In this document: one piece after another, positions 41,684 to 51,164 of the stretch
Layout of the letters: every line of letters starts with the position of its first letter
Position numbering within the stretch: position 1 is the first letter of the stretch
NCBI GenBank assembly: GCA_964584325.1
Contig: CAZOZP010000017.1
Coordinates: 1-53,002, forward strand
Direction: 5' to 3'
DNA from: CAZOZP01 sp964584325
GTDB taxonomy: Bacteria > Bacteroidota > Ignavibacteria > Ignavibacteriales > Melioribacteraceae
Length of the DNA: 53,002 bases
Notes under the pieces: generated by a model
The model's input: the letters and a program-made list of their open reading frames with translations, nothing else
What the model was told of the DNA's origin: nothing
Database searches by the model: none
Program-made: the position numbers and the translations under genes

Positions 41684-44600
41684 TCAAGCTGACTGTTCTT
41701 TCTTACGTGATGTTAAATAATAGAGAGCCGGTATAACAATCAGAGTAAGTACCGTTGACACAAGAAGTCCGCCAACGCTAACTACACCAAGCGGAGTTCT
41801 CATTTCTTTACCTGCATCTCCGATTCCCATTGCCATAGGAAGCATACCTAAAACAAGAGCAAGGGTTGACATTAGAATGGGCTTAAGTTTTGTCGGACAA
41901 GCCTTAATCAAGGCATCTCTTCTGCTCATTCCTTCTTCGCGAACAAGCTGATTAGCATAATCGAGCATAAGAATTGCATTATTTACCACAATACCTATAA
42001 GCATTATGAGTCCCATAAGCGAAGTTACGCCGAAAGATGTATTTGTATGATAAAGGGCCATGAATACACCTATCATTGCAAGCGGCAGAGTTATTAGAAT
42101 TAATATCGGCTGAATAAAGCTTTCAAGTATGGCGGCAAGTAGCATATATGTAAGAATTGCTGCCAGAATGAATGCAAAAAGCATATCGGCAATCATATCA
42201 TTCATCATTTTTGTATTACCGCCCCAGGAAATACTATAACCTGCAGGTAAATCTATCTCAGCAATTTTGGCATCAATAGCACTTGTTACATTTCCTAATG
42301 GGACACCAGTCGCGGGAGAGCCGGTAAAGAGTATAGAGGTATATTTATCTCTATGGAGAATCTTTGTAAATCCGTTTGTAAACTTTACTTCAGCTAATTG
42401 AGACAAGCTATACATTTCTCCCTTTGATGAAAAAACCGGGATTTGTTTAATTTTATCCGGGGAATTTATGGATACATCAGTAACTGTTAGAGTAATGTCA
42501 TATTCATCACCTTTTTCGCGGTATTTTGTAGCTTCAAGACCTTCGATACTTGCTCTTAGAGTAAGTGCAAGCTCTTGTGTCGTAACACCTGCATCTGCAA
42601 GTTTTTCACGAATCGGGATAACAGTAATTTCAGGTTTACCGGCTCGTGAGCTGTTATCGAAGTTAATGAGTCCGGGAACATCTTTTACCTTATCAATAAT
42701 CTGAGTTTTAAGTTCTTCGAGTTTTTCAATATCCTGACCGAGTACATAGAACTGAATCGGTGCACCGCCCTGACCCATTGAAGAGCCGTACCCGACTGTT
42801 ATTTTCGCATTCGGGATATCAGACAAATCTTCAACAAAATTACTAATCATTTCACTATGCGGGAAATCTCTCTCGTTTGCATCAACAAGCTGAACTTCTG
42901 ATGTTGCCTTATTTGTTCCTACATCTATGTCACTTATCTTTCCAAGATTGGTAAGAATCGATAATACTTCCGGATATTTTTTAACGCGGTTTTCTATTTC
43001 TTCAATAGTGCGGGCAGTTTCTTCCAGATTCATTCCTTCGGGCAGTTCCACGTCAATTTTAATTTTACCGTCATCAGTCTGGGGCATAAATTCAAAGCCG
43101 ACTTTTGGAGCGTAAAAAATCATTGAAATAACAAAGATTACTAAGGTTAAACCAATGGCTATAAGACTATTTTTCTTAGTTAGAAGTTTTTCAAGAAATT
43201 TGCCGTACCATCTATCCCAGGAATCATATATCGCATTTACTTTAGCACTTATCTTTCCTTCTTTTTCATTCTTTGGAAGCATCAATGATGCAAGCATAGG
43301 TGTAAGAGTAAATGAAAAGAGAATGGAGAAAACTGTTGCGAATGAAGCAGATAGCGCAAGTTCCCTTAAGAATCTGCCGACCATTGATGACATATTAAGA
43401 ATAGGCAGAAAAACAACAAGATTGGTCATAGTTGATGCAACCACTGCAACGGTCACTTCCGTTGTTCCAATAAGAGCTGCGTCCTTGTTCTCACGTCCCA
43501 TTTTCTTATGTCTGAAAATATTTTCCAATACCACTACAGAATTTGCAACCAGCACACCAACTGTTACCGATATACCCATAAGGGACATCATATTCAGAGT
43601 AAGGCCTGATACCTGAAATAAAAAGAAAGTTGATATAATTGAAGCAGGCATCGACAAAGCAATAATAAAAGTAGATCTGATATGTGTAAGGAATACAAAA
43701 AGCACTATTGAAGTAAAAACAATACCGAGAACAATGTTGCTAACAGTATCATCAACAGTACTTTTTGTAAATATGGATCTGTCGTTAACAATCTCGAGCT
43801 TAACATTTTCCGGTAAAATTTCCTGAATATCCGGAATTGATTCCTTAACAGCGTCAGCCACATCAACAACATTACCTTCAACGCTCTTAATAATTCCGAT
43901 CTTAACGGCATTTTTATATTTTATATTATTTTTTGTATCGAAATAAACCGCACGCTGTCTTACATCCTTTCCGCCGTCGGTTACTTTGGCAATCTGGCCG
44001 AGTTTTTTATATCCGAATGCCGTAGGCACCTGAAGATTTTTCATTGATTCTGTTTTATCGTACTCACCCTGCATTCTGACTGTATATTCCTGATCGTCTA
44101 TCTGAAAATAGCCGCCCGGAATATTAACATTCTGAAGTGCAAGAATCTGAAGAAGTTGCGGCATCGAAATCATATTTTCATAGACTGTTTTATTGTCGAG
44201 TTCAACGCGGATTTCTCTTTCCTGTCCGCCAACAACATTAACCTGAGCAACACCTTCAATCTGGGAAAATCTGTCCCGCAGGTCTTTATCGGCAATCTCA
44301 TACAATTCTCTTGGATCAGCTTCACCGCTTAAGACAACATCTATGATAGAAAACGCACGAATATCAACTTTTTGAACAACAGGTTTCTGTGCATCATCAG
44401 GGAGATTGTTGATTATTGCATCAACCTTATCCTTCACTTCCTGATTGGCAACATTAACATCTTTACTTAATTTGAATTCAATGATTATAATCGAAACACC
44501 ATCGAGTGAATAGGATTCAATTCGCTCAATTTCACTTATTGTTGAAACCCCGTCCTCAATCTTCTTACTGATAAGAGTTTCGATTTCTTTTGGGCCGGCA

Positions 44601-44758
44601 CCGGGATAAATAGTCTGAATTGTAACATATGGTACTTCAACATCAGGCATTTGGTTCAGACTAAGAGAAAAATACGCAATGGCACCGAAAATAATAAAGA
44701 CCATTATACCCATTGTTGTTGCAACCGGGCGATTTATAGATAATTTTGCAAGAAACAT
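41684..44758 (-). CDS. RND efflux pump inner-membrane subunit (AcrB/SwrC-like)
   Basis: A 1024-residue RND transporter with 12 helices, two large periplasmic loops and the usual N-terminal LSINRPVATTMGIMVF. The TM4 region reads VGVLVANSVVVLENI, so the proton-relay Asp pair of AcrB is replaced by Ala405-Asn406, and TM10 reads GIVVNNAIL with Asn926 in place of the AcrB Lys940. The ion-coupling site is therefore non-canonical. It belongs to the subgroup resembling SwrC-type and Bacteroidetes HAE pumps rather than metal CzcA pumps. It is encoded between its adaptor (9-base gap) and the crotonase, under the TetR gene. Substrate unknown. Confidence 0.93.
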   Translation of the reverse strand: MFLAKLSINRPVATTMGIMVFIIFGAIAYFSLSLNQMPDVEVPYVTIQTIYPGAGPKEIETLISKKIEDGVSTISEIERIESYSLDGVSIIIIEFKLSKDVNVANQEVKDKVDAIINNLPDDAQKPVVQKVDIRAFSIIDVVLSGEADPRELYEIADKDLRDRFSQIEGVAQVNVVGGQEREIRVELDNKTVYENMISMPQLLQILALQNVNIPGGYFQIDDQEYTVRMQGEYDKTESMKNLQVPTAFGYKKLGQIAKVTDGGKDVRQRAVYFDTKNNIKYKNAVKIGIIKSVEGNVVDVADAVKESIPDIQEILPENVKLEIVNDRSIFTKSTVDDTVSNIVLGIVFTSIVLFVFLTHIRSTFIIALSMPASIISTFFLFQVSGLTLNMMSLMGISVTVGVLVANSVVVLENIFRHKKMGRENKDAALIGTTEVTVAVVASTMTNLVVFLPILNMSSMVGRFLRELALSASFATVFSILFSFTLTPMLASLMLPKNEKEGKISAKVNAIYDSWDRWYGKFLEKLLTKKNSLIAIGLTLVIFVISMIFYAPKVGFEFMPQTDDGKIKIDVELPEGMNLEETARTIEEIENRVKKYPEVLSILTNLGKISDIDVGTNKATSEVQLVDANERDFPHSEMISNFVEDLSDIPNAKITVGYGSSMGQGGAPIQFYVLGQDIEKLEELKTQIIDKVKDVPGLINFDNSSRAGKPEITVIPIREKLADAGVTTQELALTLRASIEGLEATKYREKGDEYDITLTVTDVSINSPDKIKQIPVFSSKGEMYSLSQLAEVKFTNGFTKILHRDKYTSILFTGSPATGVPLGNVTSAIDAKIAEIDLPAGYSISWGGNTKMMNDMIADMLFAFILAAILTYMLLAAILESFIQPILILITLPLAMIGVFMALYHTNTSFGVTSLMGLIMLIGIVVNNAILMLDYANQLVREEGMSRRDALIKACPTKLKPILMSTLALVLGMLPMAMGIGDAGKEMRTPLGVVSVGGLLVSTVLTLIVIPALYYLTSRKKEQSA

Positions 44759-44767
44759 ATTATTTTC

Positions 44768-45811
44768 CTATTTAATAACTTTAACTTTAGCATCATTAGT
44801 CAGACTTGCATTTCCTTTGACAATTAACTTGTCGCCGGCATCAAGGCCGTTTGTAATTTCTACATCAATATCGCTTTCCAAGCCAACCGAAACATATTTT
44901 TTTACTGCAGTTGAGTTGTTTTCAACGAATACATATTTTCCATTTTCATCTTCTGCTATGAGATTTCTGCGAATTACCAATGCCTGCTGATTTTCATATA
45001 CTCTGATTTTTATCTCGGCAGTTACACCGCTCTTTAATTCAAGATTCGGATTGGCAAATTCAATCTCCGCATAAAAGGCCTGGTTTTTCGGATCGGCTGT
45101 TATTGCAACTTCCGATACAATTCCGGTAAATTCTTTATCTTCGCTTTTGGCGGCAGCTTTCATTCCTTTTTTAATCTGTTTTATTTCACTCTCCGTTGCC
45201 CAGATTTTTGCAACTACTGTATTTAACCTTGCAATAGTAAATAGCGGAGTTTTTTCCGGAACATTATCTTTTTCGTTAACTTTTATTTCGGTGATAGTTC
45301 CATCAAAAGGAGCATCTATGAAAATCAACTGTCTTTGCTTATCAAATGTGCTTTTGTCAACAAGGTATTTGGTTTCAAGTCCGTCGAAATTAGATTGTGA
45401 CATTTCTCCTGCTTCCAGAAGTGCTTTGCCTCTTTCATAATTCTTTTTTGAATTTTCATAGGCAGATTTAGCTGCTTCGTATCCGGCTCCTACCGCATCT
45501 TCAGGGAATTGGGCAATTACAGTTCCCTTCTGAACAAAGGTGCCTACAGTATAATTTATTTTATCTACCCTGCCGCCAATTTTTGAGCCTTCGGTTGTTT
45601 CTTGTATTCCGCGGAATTTTGCAAAGAATCCGAGATCTTTGTGGAAATATCTTTTCTGAAGTACCTGAACTTTTACAGGCATTCCTTCTTCAGCCTGAAT
45701 TGCCGACATACTTCTTGCTTCTTTCTTTTCACTTCCGCATGCAGAAAAGACCATTAACCCGGCTATCAGCGCAAGCGAAAAAGGTAATTTCACTAATTTA
45801 ATCATTCTCAT
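44768..45811 (-). CDS. RND efflux periplasmic adaptor (MFP lipoprotein)
   Basis: A 347-residue adaptor linking the RND pump to the TolC channel. An N-terminal signal peptide with a lipobox-like FSAC (Cys25) anchors it in the inner membrane. The HlyD/AcrA order is present: a first lipoyl half (KIGGRVDKINYTVGTFVQKG), an alpha-hairpin of about 115-155 residues, a second lipoyl half (FIDAPFDGTITEIKVNEKD), a beta-barrel and a membrane-proximal domain (VSVGLESDIDVEITNGL). The RBS is AAAGGGA. Second structural gene of the operon after tolC. Confidence 0.93.
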   Translation of the reverse strand: MRMIKLVKLPFSLALIAGLMVFSACGSEKKEARSMSAIQAEEGMPVKVQVLQKRYFHKDLGFFAKFRGIQETTEGSKIGGRVDKINYTVGTFVQKGTVIAQFPEDAVGAGYEAAKSAYENSKKNYERGKALLEAGEMSQSNFDGLETKYLVDKSTFDKQRQLIFIDAPFDGTITEIKVNEKDNVPEKTPLFTIARLNTVVAKIWATESEIKQIKKGMKAAAKSEDKEFTGIVSEVAITADPKNQAFYAEIEFANPNLELKSGVTAEIKIRVYENQQALVIRRNLIAEDENGKYVFVENNSTAVKKYVSVGLESDIDVEITNGLDAGDKLIVKGNASLTNDAKVKVIK

Positions 45812-45835
45812 ATTATTCCCTTTATATTTAATTAT

Positions 45836-47233
45836 TTATTTTGTCGTGTAGTCATTTTTACCAAGCAGATCATCGAGTTCCGCTTTGGCAATTATATAGT
45901 CGTGCCTGGCTTTAACCAGATTTGTGCGGGCACTTCTTAATTCAATATCCGCATTTTTTACTTCGAGCTGTGTTCCGGTTCCTTCCTTATATCTTGTTGA
46001 TGCAATGCTGTAAACTTTGTTTGCCAGTTCTACGTTTCTTTCAAGCGCCTGAATCTGAGATTTTACTCTTTCAATTTCAAGTATCTTAGCATTGGTTCCT
46101 ATTCTTATTTTATCTTCGGTAAGCTGTATTTGCTCATCAGTTTGCAGACTGCTAATCTTAGCCTGCTCAATTTTGTTGGAAGTTCTCCAGCCGTTAAATA
46201 GGTTTATGGATAAAGAGAGTCCGACCATCGAAGAATTGTAGGTCATAAAATCCCAGTTGTTTGATGACCCTGCATAAGTGTAGCTTCCGAATGCAGCAAG
46301 AGTAGGCCAGTAATCTGATCTCTCAATATTTATAAATTCATTGTCAACTTCCTTTTTTTTCCTAAGAGTCTTCAGATTGTAATTATCTTTAACTGCGGCC
46401 TCAGTAAGAATATCGCTTTCAGGCAAATTATCGTTAATGAAATCAAAACTTCCTCTTGTTGCAATATTCTCAGACAATTTTATTCCAAGAACCATTTTTA
46501 AGTTATTTTTTGCATTTTCGTGCGTATTCTCAAGCTCCTTAAGTGCCGGTTTAATGTTTTCAATCTGTACTTCCGCCTGCATTGCGTCATAGTCAGATGT
46601 TAATCCCTGTTTATGCAGAGCTTTTATATTATTTAGATTTTCCAAAGCATTTTCATAGCTTTTTTTCATAATTTCAAGAAGCTCGCCCGTGAGCAGAACA
46701 CCGTAAAAAGCTTTTTTTGTTTCAAGTACGGTTCCGGAAGCAGCAGATCTGTATTGTTCTTCGGCTAATTCACGATATATTTTTGAAGCTCCTATTCCTC
46801 TGAAAACTGCAGAGTTGAAAAGTATCTGAGTTAACTGAAGCTTTGTTTCAAAAGTATTCGTAAGAGCAAGCGACTGCAGTTTAGACTCCATATTCATAAA
46901 TTTATTTTTGTCTTCAGGCAATAGATTTTCTTTGAACAGTATATTATAAGAAGCATTAGTAAGCATTGCTTCAAAATCAGGGAAGGCTGTTTTCGGCTTC
47001 TCAAGCATATGAGCAAGATTGCCAGTAAGATCCAGAGAAGGCAATGCATAACCGAACGCTTCGCTTACTGCGGCATCAGCTTTTGCAATATTTAGTCTGG
47101 CTACTGCAACATCACGATTGTTTTCTAAAGCCATTGTAATTGCTTCTTCAATAGAAAAAGTCTTTATCTGCGCATATGCACCACCGCCTGAAAATATTAG
47201 TATTATCAGGCATGTAAAAATTATTTTCCGCAT
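45836..47233 (-). CDS. TolC-family outer-membrane efflux protein
   Basis: A 465-residue outer-membrane channel. A signal peptide (1-21, ending AYAQ) precedes two OEP repeats with the typical long helical coils: SIEEAITMALENNRDVAVARLN, and AQISSLQTDEQIQLTEDK further on. The motif RYKEGTGTQLEVKNADIELR near the C-terminus is diagnostic of TolC-like proteins. It forms the exit duct for the adjacent adaptor and RND pump. It begins only three bases after the tetR stop, so the regulator and pump genes are one transcript. Confidence 0.93.
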   Translation of the reverse strand: MRKIIFTCLIILIFSGGGAYAQIKTFSIEEAITMALENNRDVAVARLNIAKADAAVSEAFGYALPSLDLTGNLAHMLEKPKTAFPDFEAMLTNASYNILFKENLLPEDKNKFMNMESKLQSLALTNTFETKLQLTQILFNSAVFRGIGASKIYRELAEEQYRSAASGTVLETKKAFYGVLLTGELLEIMKKSYENALENLNNIKALHKQGLTSDYDAMQAEVQIENIKPALKELENTHENAKNNLKMVLGIKLSENIATRGSFDFINDNLPESDILTEAAVKDNYNLKTLRKKKEVDNEFINIERSDYWPTLAAFGSYTYAGSSNNWDFMTYNSSMVGLSLSINLFNGWRTSNKIEQAKISSLQTDEQIQLTEDKIRIGTNAKILEIERVKSQIQALERNVELANKVYSIASTRYKEGTGTQLEVKNADIELRSARTNLVKARHDYIIAKAELDDLLGKNDYTTK

Positions 47234-47236
47234 ACT

Positions 47237-47866
47237 TTACTCTTTATTTTTGTTATTATTATTATTATTTGCTATGGATTTAATTGCTGTTTCGAGGAAA
47301 TACATAACTCTTTTCTCAATTTCAATGAAATTGATATCCTCAAATGACTGATTCTTTTGTAAATGGTATTCTTTAAACTGAATTGTGTTCAGATAGAAAG
47401 TTATATTATCTGCCAGTTCATCTGAATCGTGCGGCATAAACTCTCCCTTTATTACACCTTCTTTTAGAATTGAAGAAAACAGCTTGGTAACTGACTGTCT
47501 TATTTCATTTGAAGATGATTCCATCATCTCGCCGATCTCCTTAAATATATCAAGAGGAATTGTTAAGAGGTCAGCTCTTTCAGAAGAATAATAAATCAGC
47601 TTTTTCAGAATAGCCCTTAATTCAGAAGAGGTATCAGAATGTTTTTTCCTTTCATTCTCCAGATAACCGGTTAAAAAGTTTCCTTCCTTAACAATCAATG
47701 TATTAAAGAGAACTTCCTTATTTGGGAAATAATAATAAAGAGAGTTCTTTTTCATCCCGAGCTGGCCGGCAATATCATCCATTGTTGTTTTGCTGTAACC
47801 ATACTTGGCAAATACCTTCAGCGAGGCATTTAGAATTTTTTCTTTCTTATCATCATAGTTTAACAT
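47237..47866 (-). CDS. TetR-family transcriptional regulator
   Basis: 209 residues. The N-terminal helix-turn-helix is clear (YSKTTMDDIAGQLGMKKNSLYYYFPNKEVLF at about 23-53, given here in part: TMDDIAGQLGMKKNSLYYYF). The C-terminal ligand domain is not recognisable to a substrate. It is the first gene of the efflux operon and probably represses it together with itself; inverted or direct TCGAA-containing sites lie just upstream. The tail NNNNNKNKE is encoded by an ATT/AAT trinucleotide run at 47253-47270, a simple repeat that could vary in length between strains. Confidence 0.92.
   Translation of the reverse strand: MLNYDDKKEKILNASLKVFAKYGYSKTTMDDIAGQLGMKKNSLYYYFPNKEVLFNTLIVKEGNFLTGYLENERKKHSDTSSELRAILKKLIYYSSERADLLTIPLDIFKEIGEMMESSSNEIRQSVTKLFSSILKEGVIKGEFMPHDSDELADNITFYLNTIQFKEYHLQKNQSFEDINFIEIEKRVMYFLETAIKSIANNNNNNKNKE
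47253..47270. repeat. ATT trinucleotide run in the tetR 3' end
   Basis: Five to six tandem ATT units encode the poly-Asn stretch at the TetR C-terminus. A simple-sequence repeat that could change length without shifting frame. Confidence 0.7.
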
Positions 47867-47875
47867 ATAATTCTA

Positions 47876-47905
47876 CCGTTCGAACAATTTAATGAAACGC
47901 TCGAA
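47876..47905. promoter_or_regulatory. Candidate TetR operator region
   Basis: CCGTTCGAAC (47876-47885) contains the palindrome GTTCGAAC, and AACGCTCGAA (47896-47905) repeats the CG-TCGAA core 10 bases further on. The site is 10-39 bases before the tetR start, a usual place for autoregulation. No footprint-type evidence is available from sequence. Confidence 0.35.
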
Positions 47906-47943
47906 AAATAAAATAATGAGTATTTAAAGTCAACATGATTAAT

Positions 47944-47979
47944 AAAAAAAGGGGCGACAACTTTTCAGCGGTCACCCCT
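47944..47979 (-). terminator. Intrinsic terminator of the amylase gene
   Basis: On the minus strand: AGGGGTGAC / GTCGCCCCT with one mismatch and a 12-base loop, followed by seven T. It lies 36 bases after the amylase stop and insulates it from the tetR operon. Confidence 0.9.
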
Positions 47980-48014
47980 CAGATCTATGATGGTTCAGCA
48001 AATATTAGAGTTTA

Positions 48015-49367
48015 TCACTTCCCGGAGAGAATAATATACTGGTAGGGTTTTAGAGAGATAGTTTGCTTTTCTGTTAAAGACTTATCAGTTCCGTTGAAAA
48101 CATCTTTATAGTTGCCCGGTATTTCCGGACTTTCAAGAGGTATTCTGACGTCTTTACCCGAGAGATTAAAGAGGCAGACAACTCGGTCATTTCCTTTTTC
48201 GCGCATGAATGCGAGAGTATTGTCATCGCCCGAAACGTAAAGCAGATTAACTCTTCCGCCGGATTCTCCGTTCCAAAGCGCACGGTTTTCTTTTTTCAGT
48301 TTGAACATAGTTGTAAACAAACTGCGGAATTTATGTTCTTTCCATACTATGGGATCTTTCTCGAAGAATTCGAGACGTTTATCCATACCTGCTTCCTGAC
48401 CGCTGTAAACAAGAGGCATACCTTCTACAGCACACATAAGCACAGAGAAAATTTCTGCCGCATCACCGAGTCTTTCAAATACATGTCCGTCCCATGTATT
48501 TTCATCATGGTTAGTAATGAAAGCCATTCTATAGGCATCTTCAGGATATTTAGTCACTTCATATTCAAGAAAATCAACAAAATCCTGTGCTGTCTTTTTG
48601 CCCTTGGCAACATTGTTTGCAAAATCCTTAAACTGCCAGTTGTATGTCATATCAAATGCAGCTTCGTGAAGAACCGGTTCATGAGATTCTGCAAGCATAA
48701 AAACAGGTTTAATTTCATCAAGAGCCTTGCGTGCCTGATTCCAGAATTCTACGGGAACCATTGAGGCAACGTCGCATCTGTAACCGTCAATTCCGAATTC
48801 CTTAACCCAATATTTAAGAGCATTTGTCATTGCCGGCCAGAGATCTTTATTATCATAATTCAAATCTATGGTATCATGCCAGTCATCAACAGGGGCTACA
48901 AAATTTCCGTTTTCGTCTCTTGTAAAAAATTCAGGGTGTTCTATAGTCCAAATATTATCCCATGATGTGTGATTGGCAACCCAGTCAATAATAACCTTCA
49001 TTCCCAAACCATGTGCCGCATTAACAAGATTGCGGAAATCATCTTCGGTTCCGAATTCCGGATTGACCTTAAGATAATCTTTTACAGCATAATAGCTGCC
49101 GAGAGTGCCTTTTCTGTTTTCTTCACCAATCGGGTGAATCGGCATCAGCCATAAGATATCTATTCCCATTTCCTTAAGCTCAGGAAGTCTTTTTGTGAAA
49201 GCGTTAAAAGTACCTTCGTCAGAGTACTGTCTTATATTTACTTCATAAATAACAGCGTTTTTGCTCCATTCCGGGTGCTGTAGTTTCGTTTGTGCCTGAA
49301 GCAGATTTAATGATACAAAAACTACGAGTGCAAATGCCTGAAATAAGCGGCGGGATAGTAACTTCAT
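48015..49367 (-). CDS. Secreted alpha-amylase family (GH13) glycoside hydrolase
   Basis: 450 residues. A signal peptide (about 1-26, ending LLQAQ) exports it. The GH13 barrel shows VIYEVNIRQYSDEGTFNAF, the region I motif IDWVANHTS, the nucleophile Asp199 in GYRCDVAS, the acid/base Glu227 in MLAESHE, and the transition-state Asp288 in TNHDENT. The C-terminal beta domain (from about 365) is short and there is no carbohydrate-binding module or T9SS tail, so a periplasmic or outer-membrane location is likely. Maltodextrin or starch is the probable substrate, but GH13 specificity is broad. The RBS is a strong CGGAGGAAA. Divergent from the AI-2E gene; monocistronic. Confidence 0.93.
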   Translation of the reverse strand: MKLLSRRLFQAFALVVFVSLNLLQAQTKLQHPEWSKNAVIYEVNIRQYSDEGTFNAFTKRLPELKEMGIDILWLMPIHPIGEENRKGTLGSYYAVKDYLKVNPEFGTEDDFRNLVNAAHGLGMKVIIDWVANHTSWDNIWTIEHPEFFTRDENGNFVAPVDDWHDTIDLNYDNKDLWPAMTNALKYWVKEFGIDGYRCDVASMVPVEFWNQARKALDEIKPVFMLAESHEPVLHEAAFDMTYNWQFKDFANNVAKGKKTAQDFVDFLEYEVTKYPEDAYRMAFITNHDENTWDGHVFERLGDAAEIFSVLMCAVEGMPLVYSGQEAGMDKRLEFFEKDPIVWKEHKFRSLFTTMFKLKKENRALWNGESGGRVNLLYVSGDDNTLAFMREKGNDRVVCLFNLSGKDVRIPLESPEIPGNYKDVFNGTDKSLTEKQTISLKPYQYIILSGK

Positions 49368-49503
49368 TTTTCCTCCGATATGTGTAAATATTTATTCAAA
49401 AAACACTGCAAATAAACTAAAATTTATTATTTTAATCGGCAAATAAAAATGCCGTAAAGTAAGTTAAGGCGGACAGAAAGTATAAAAAACGGACGAATGG
49501 ATT

Positions 49504-50595
49504 ATGAAAAAAGAATTTGCCGCAGACCCGGTCATAAAATTTTTTATAAGTCTTATGGGATTAGTAGTCTTATTCTTTATTATGAAAGAGCTGCAGGATA
49601 TTTTTCTTTCTCTTGTAATTGCCTTTTTTCTTTATTTCATTTTTGAACCGGTTAACAGACGTCTTGCCAAAATTAAATTTCCTCTTCCCGTAATAATCAT
49701 TCTTGACCTGATAATAATTATCGGAGCGGTAGTCGGTTTATGGGTACTTATTGTTCCGCAGCTGCAGACCCTTAGTTCCAATTTACCTCAATACAGCGAA
49801 GGAATACGCAAAAGTCTTGAAGGAGTTTTAAGTGCTTTCGGCATAAAATCAGCAGAAATAGAAAACGGAAATTTTTTCAATGAAATTCTTAAACTCGACT
49901 ACACAAATATTGCTTCTGATCTAATAGGTTCATTCGTTTCATTTCTTTCAAACTCATTTTTTATTGTATTCTGCTTTATTTTTATCAGCAGCGGTTTCGA
50001 TAAGCTTCTGGAAGCAGTTAAGAACTGGTATTTACACATTGATGACGACGGAAATGAATTTAATCCGATGCCGGGAGCAGAAATAATTGAAAAGAACAGG
50101 CAGGAATTTGAACAAACATTTAAGGGAATTTCCGAGCAGATACAAAGATATATAATAACTAAAGTAGCAGTCAGCATTATCACTTCATTGGCAGTAGGTC
50201 TGGTATTATTTATATTCAGAGTTGATTTTGTAATAATCTGGATGCTGTTGGCATTCCTGTTAAATTTTATTCCGAATATCGGTTCTGTAATAGCGATACT
50301 TCTTCCTACTTTATTTGCGATGATTCAATTTGAATCTGCAGGTTATGCATTACTTATAGGTGGAATTCTTGTTGTAATACAGAATCTGATGGGAAATATT
50401 CTTGAACCGAAAATAATGGGAAATGAACTTGGTCTGAATCCGCTTGTAATTCTTCTCTCACTCTTGCTTTGGGGATATATCTGGGGTATTCCGGGAATGA
50501 TACTTTCAGTTCCTCTAACAGCAGTTATTAAAATAATGATCTCTAATTCAAGGTCAAAAAATCTGATTCTTATTCGCGATTTAATGGAAAACTAA
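49504..50595 (+). CDS. AI-2E family transporter (PerM/TqsA-like)
   Basis: A 363-residue membrane protein with about seven to eight helices. The family core is the C-terminal AFLLNFIPNIGSVIAILLP and NILEPKIMGNELGLNPLVILLSLLLWGYIWGIPGM (cited in part: GNELGLNPLVILLSLLLWG), which is diagnostic. Family members have been linked to AI-2 export or to Na+/H+ exchange, and the substrate here is unknown. A long soluble segment at about 165-205 separates the helix groups. It is followed by rnpB after about 140 bases. Confidence 0.9.
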   Translation: MKKEFAADPVIKFFISLMGLVVLFFIMKELQDIFLSLVIAFFLYFIFEPVNRRLAKIKFPLPVIIILDLIIIIGAVVGLWVLIVPQLQTLSSNLPQYSEGIRKSLEGVLSAFGIKSAEIENGNFFNEILKLDYTNIASDLIGSFVSFLSNSFFIVFCFIFISSGFDKLLEAVKNWYLHIDDDGNEFNPMPGAEIIEKNRQEFEQTFKGISEQIQRYIITKVAVSIITSLAVGLVLFIFRVDFVIIWMLLAFLLNFIPNIGSVIAILLPTLFAMIQFESAGYALLIGGILVVIQNLMGNILEPKIMGNELGLNPLVILLSLLLWGYIWGIPGMILSVPLTAVIKIMISNSRSKNLILIRDLMEN

Positions 50596-50688
50596 TATGT
50601 CAATATGGCAGATTAGATAATTCAGTTTTTTTTTCCGATTCCTCAAATATGATTCAGTTTTAATAATGATAATACATCATTAATTTAT

Positions 50689-50696
50689 TATATTTG
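50689..50696 (+). promoter_or_regulatory. Putative -7 box TATATTTG upstream of rnpB
   Basis: It matches TAnnTTTG and lies about 38 bases before the RNase P RNA P1 stem. No clear -33 TTG partner is visible at the usual distance. Confidence 0.4.
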
Positions 50697-50733
50697 TTCA
50701 ATTGGAAAAAAATAAGGTGTGGAAAAGTATTTT

Positions 50734-51143
50734 GATGAATCAGAATGGGCAGTTGCTGTTTGAAAATATGTCAGGCAGAGGAAAGTCCGAACTCCACAGA
50801 ACGGGATGCCGGATAACGTCCGGGAAGTTCTTTGTAATGAAGGATTGACGGAAAGTGCCACAGAAATAATACCGCTTCATTTATGAGGTAAGGGTGAAAT
50901 GGCAGGGTAAGAGCCTACCGCTTCTGCAGTAATGCAGAGGGTCCTAAAAGGAATATCGCAGGATATCAAGGCAAACCCCATCCGGAGCAAGATCAAGCAG
51001 GGAGATTCCGAAAGGAGGAAGTTGTTCGCTTCTTTATTTCCCGGGTAGATCGCTTGATTCCTTCAGTAATGAAGGAACTAGATAAATAACTGCCGCCGTG
51101 CGAAAGTACGGTAACAGAATTCGGCTTACAGTTCTGGTTTATC
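50734..51143 (+). ncRNA. rnpB: RNase P RNA, bacterial class A
   Basis: The catalytic RNA that trims tRNA 5' leaders. The ends pair as a 12-bp P1 stem: 50734-50745 (GATGAATCAGAA) with 51132-51143 (TTCTGGTTTATC), with two G-T pairs. Universal blocks are in order: GAGGAAAGTCCGAACTCC (CR I, near 50777), AGGGTGAAATGGCAGGGTAA, GTAAGAGCCTACCGC, GCAAACCCCATCCGGAGCAA, CCCGGGTAGATCGCTTGA, and the 3' ACAGAATTCGGCTTACAG (CR V with P4). About 410 bases, normal size. The L15 loop seems to read GGA rather than GGU. A T-run (51149-51153) follows P1 closely. recJ starts 21 bases after the 3' end. Confidence 0.97.
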
Positions 51144-51164
51144 AGATGTTTTTCTTAGAATAAT

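Noticed and set aside
43155..43616. 153-codon plus-strand open frame inside the RND gene
   Set aside because: Antisense shadow of membrane-helix codons.
47950..47979. tRNA-like fragment (GGGGCGAC...GTCACCCC)
   Set aside because: Only one stem is present and a T-run follows on the minus strand, so it is a terminator.
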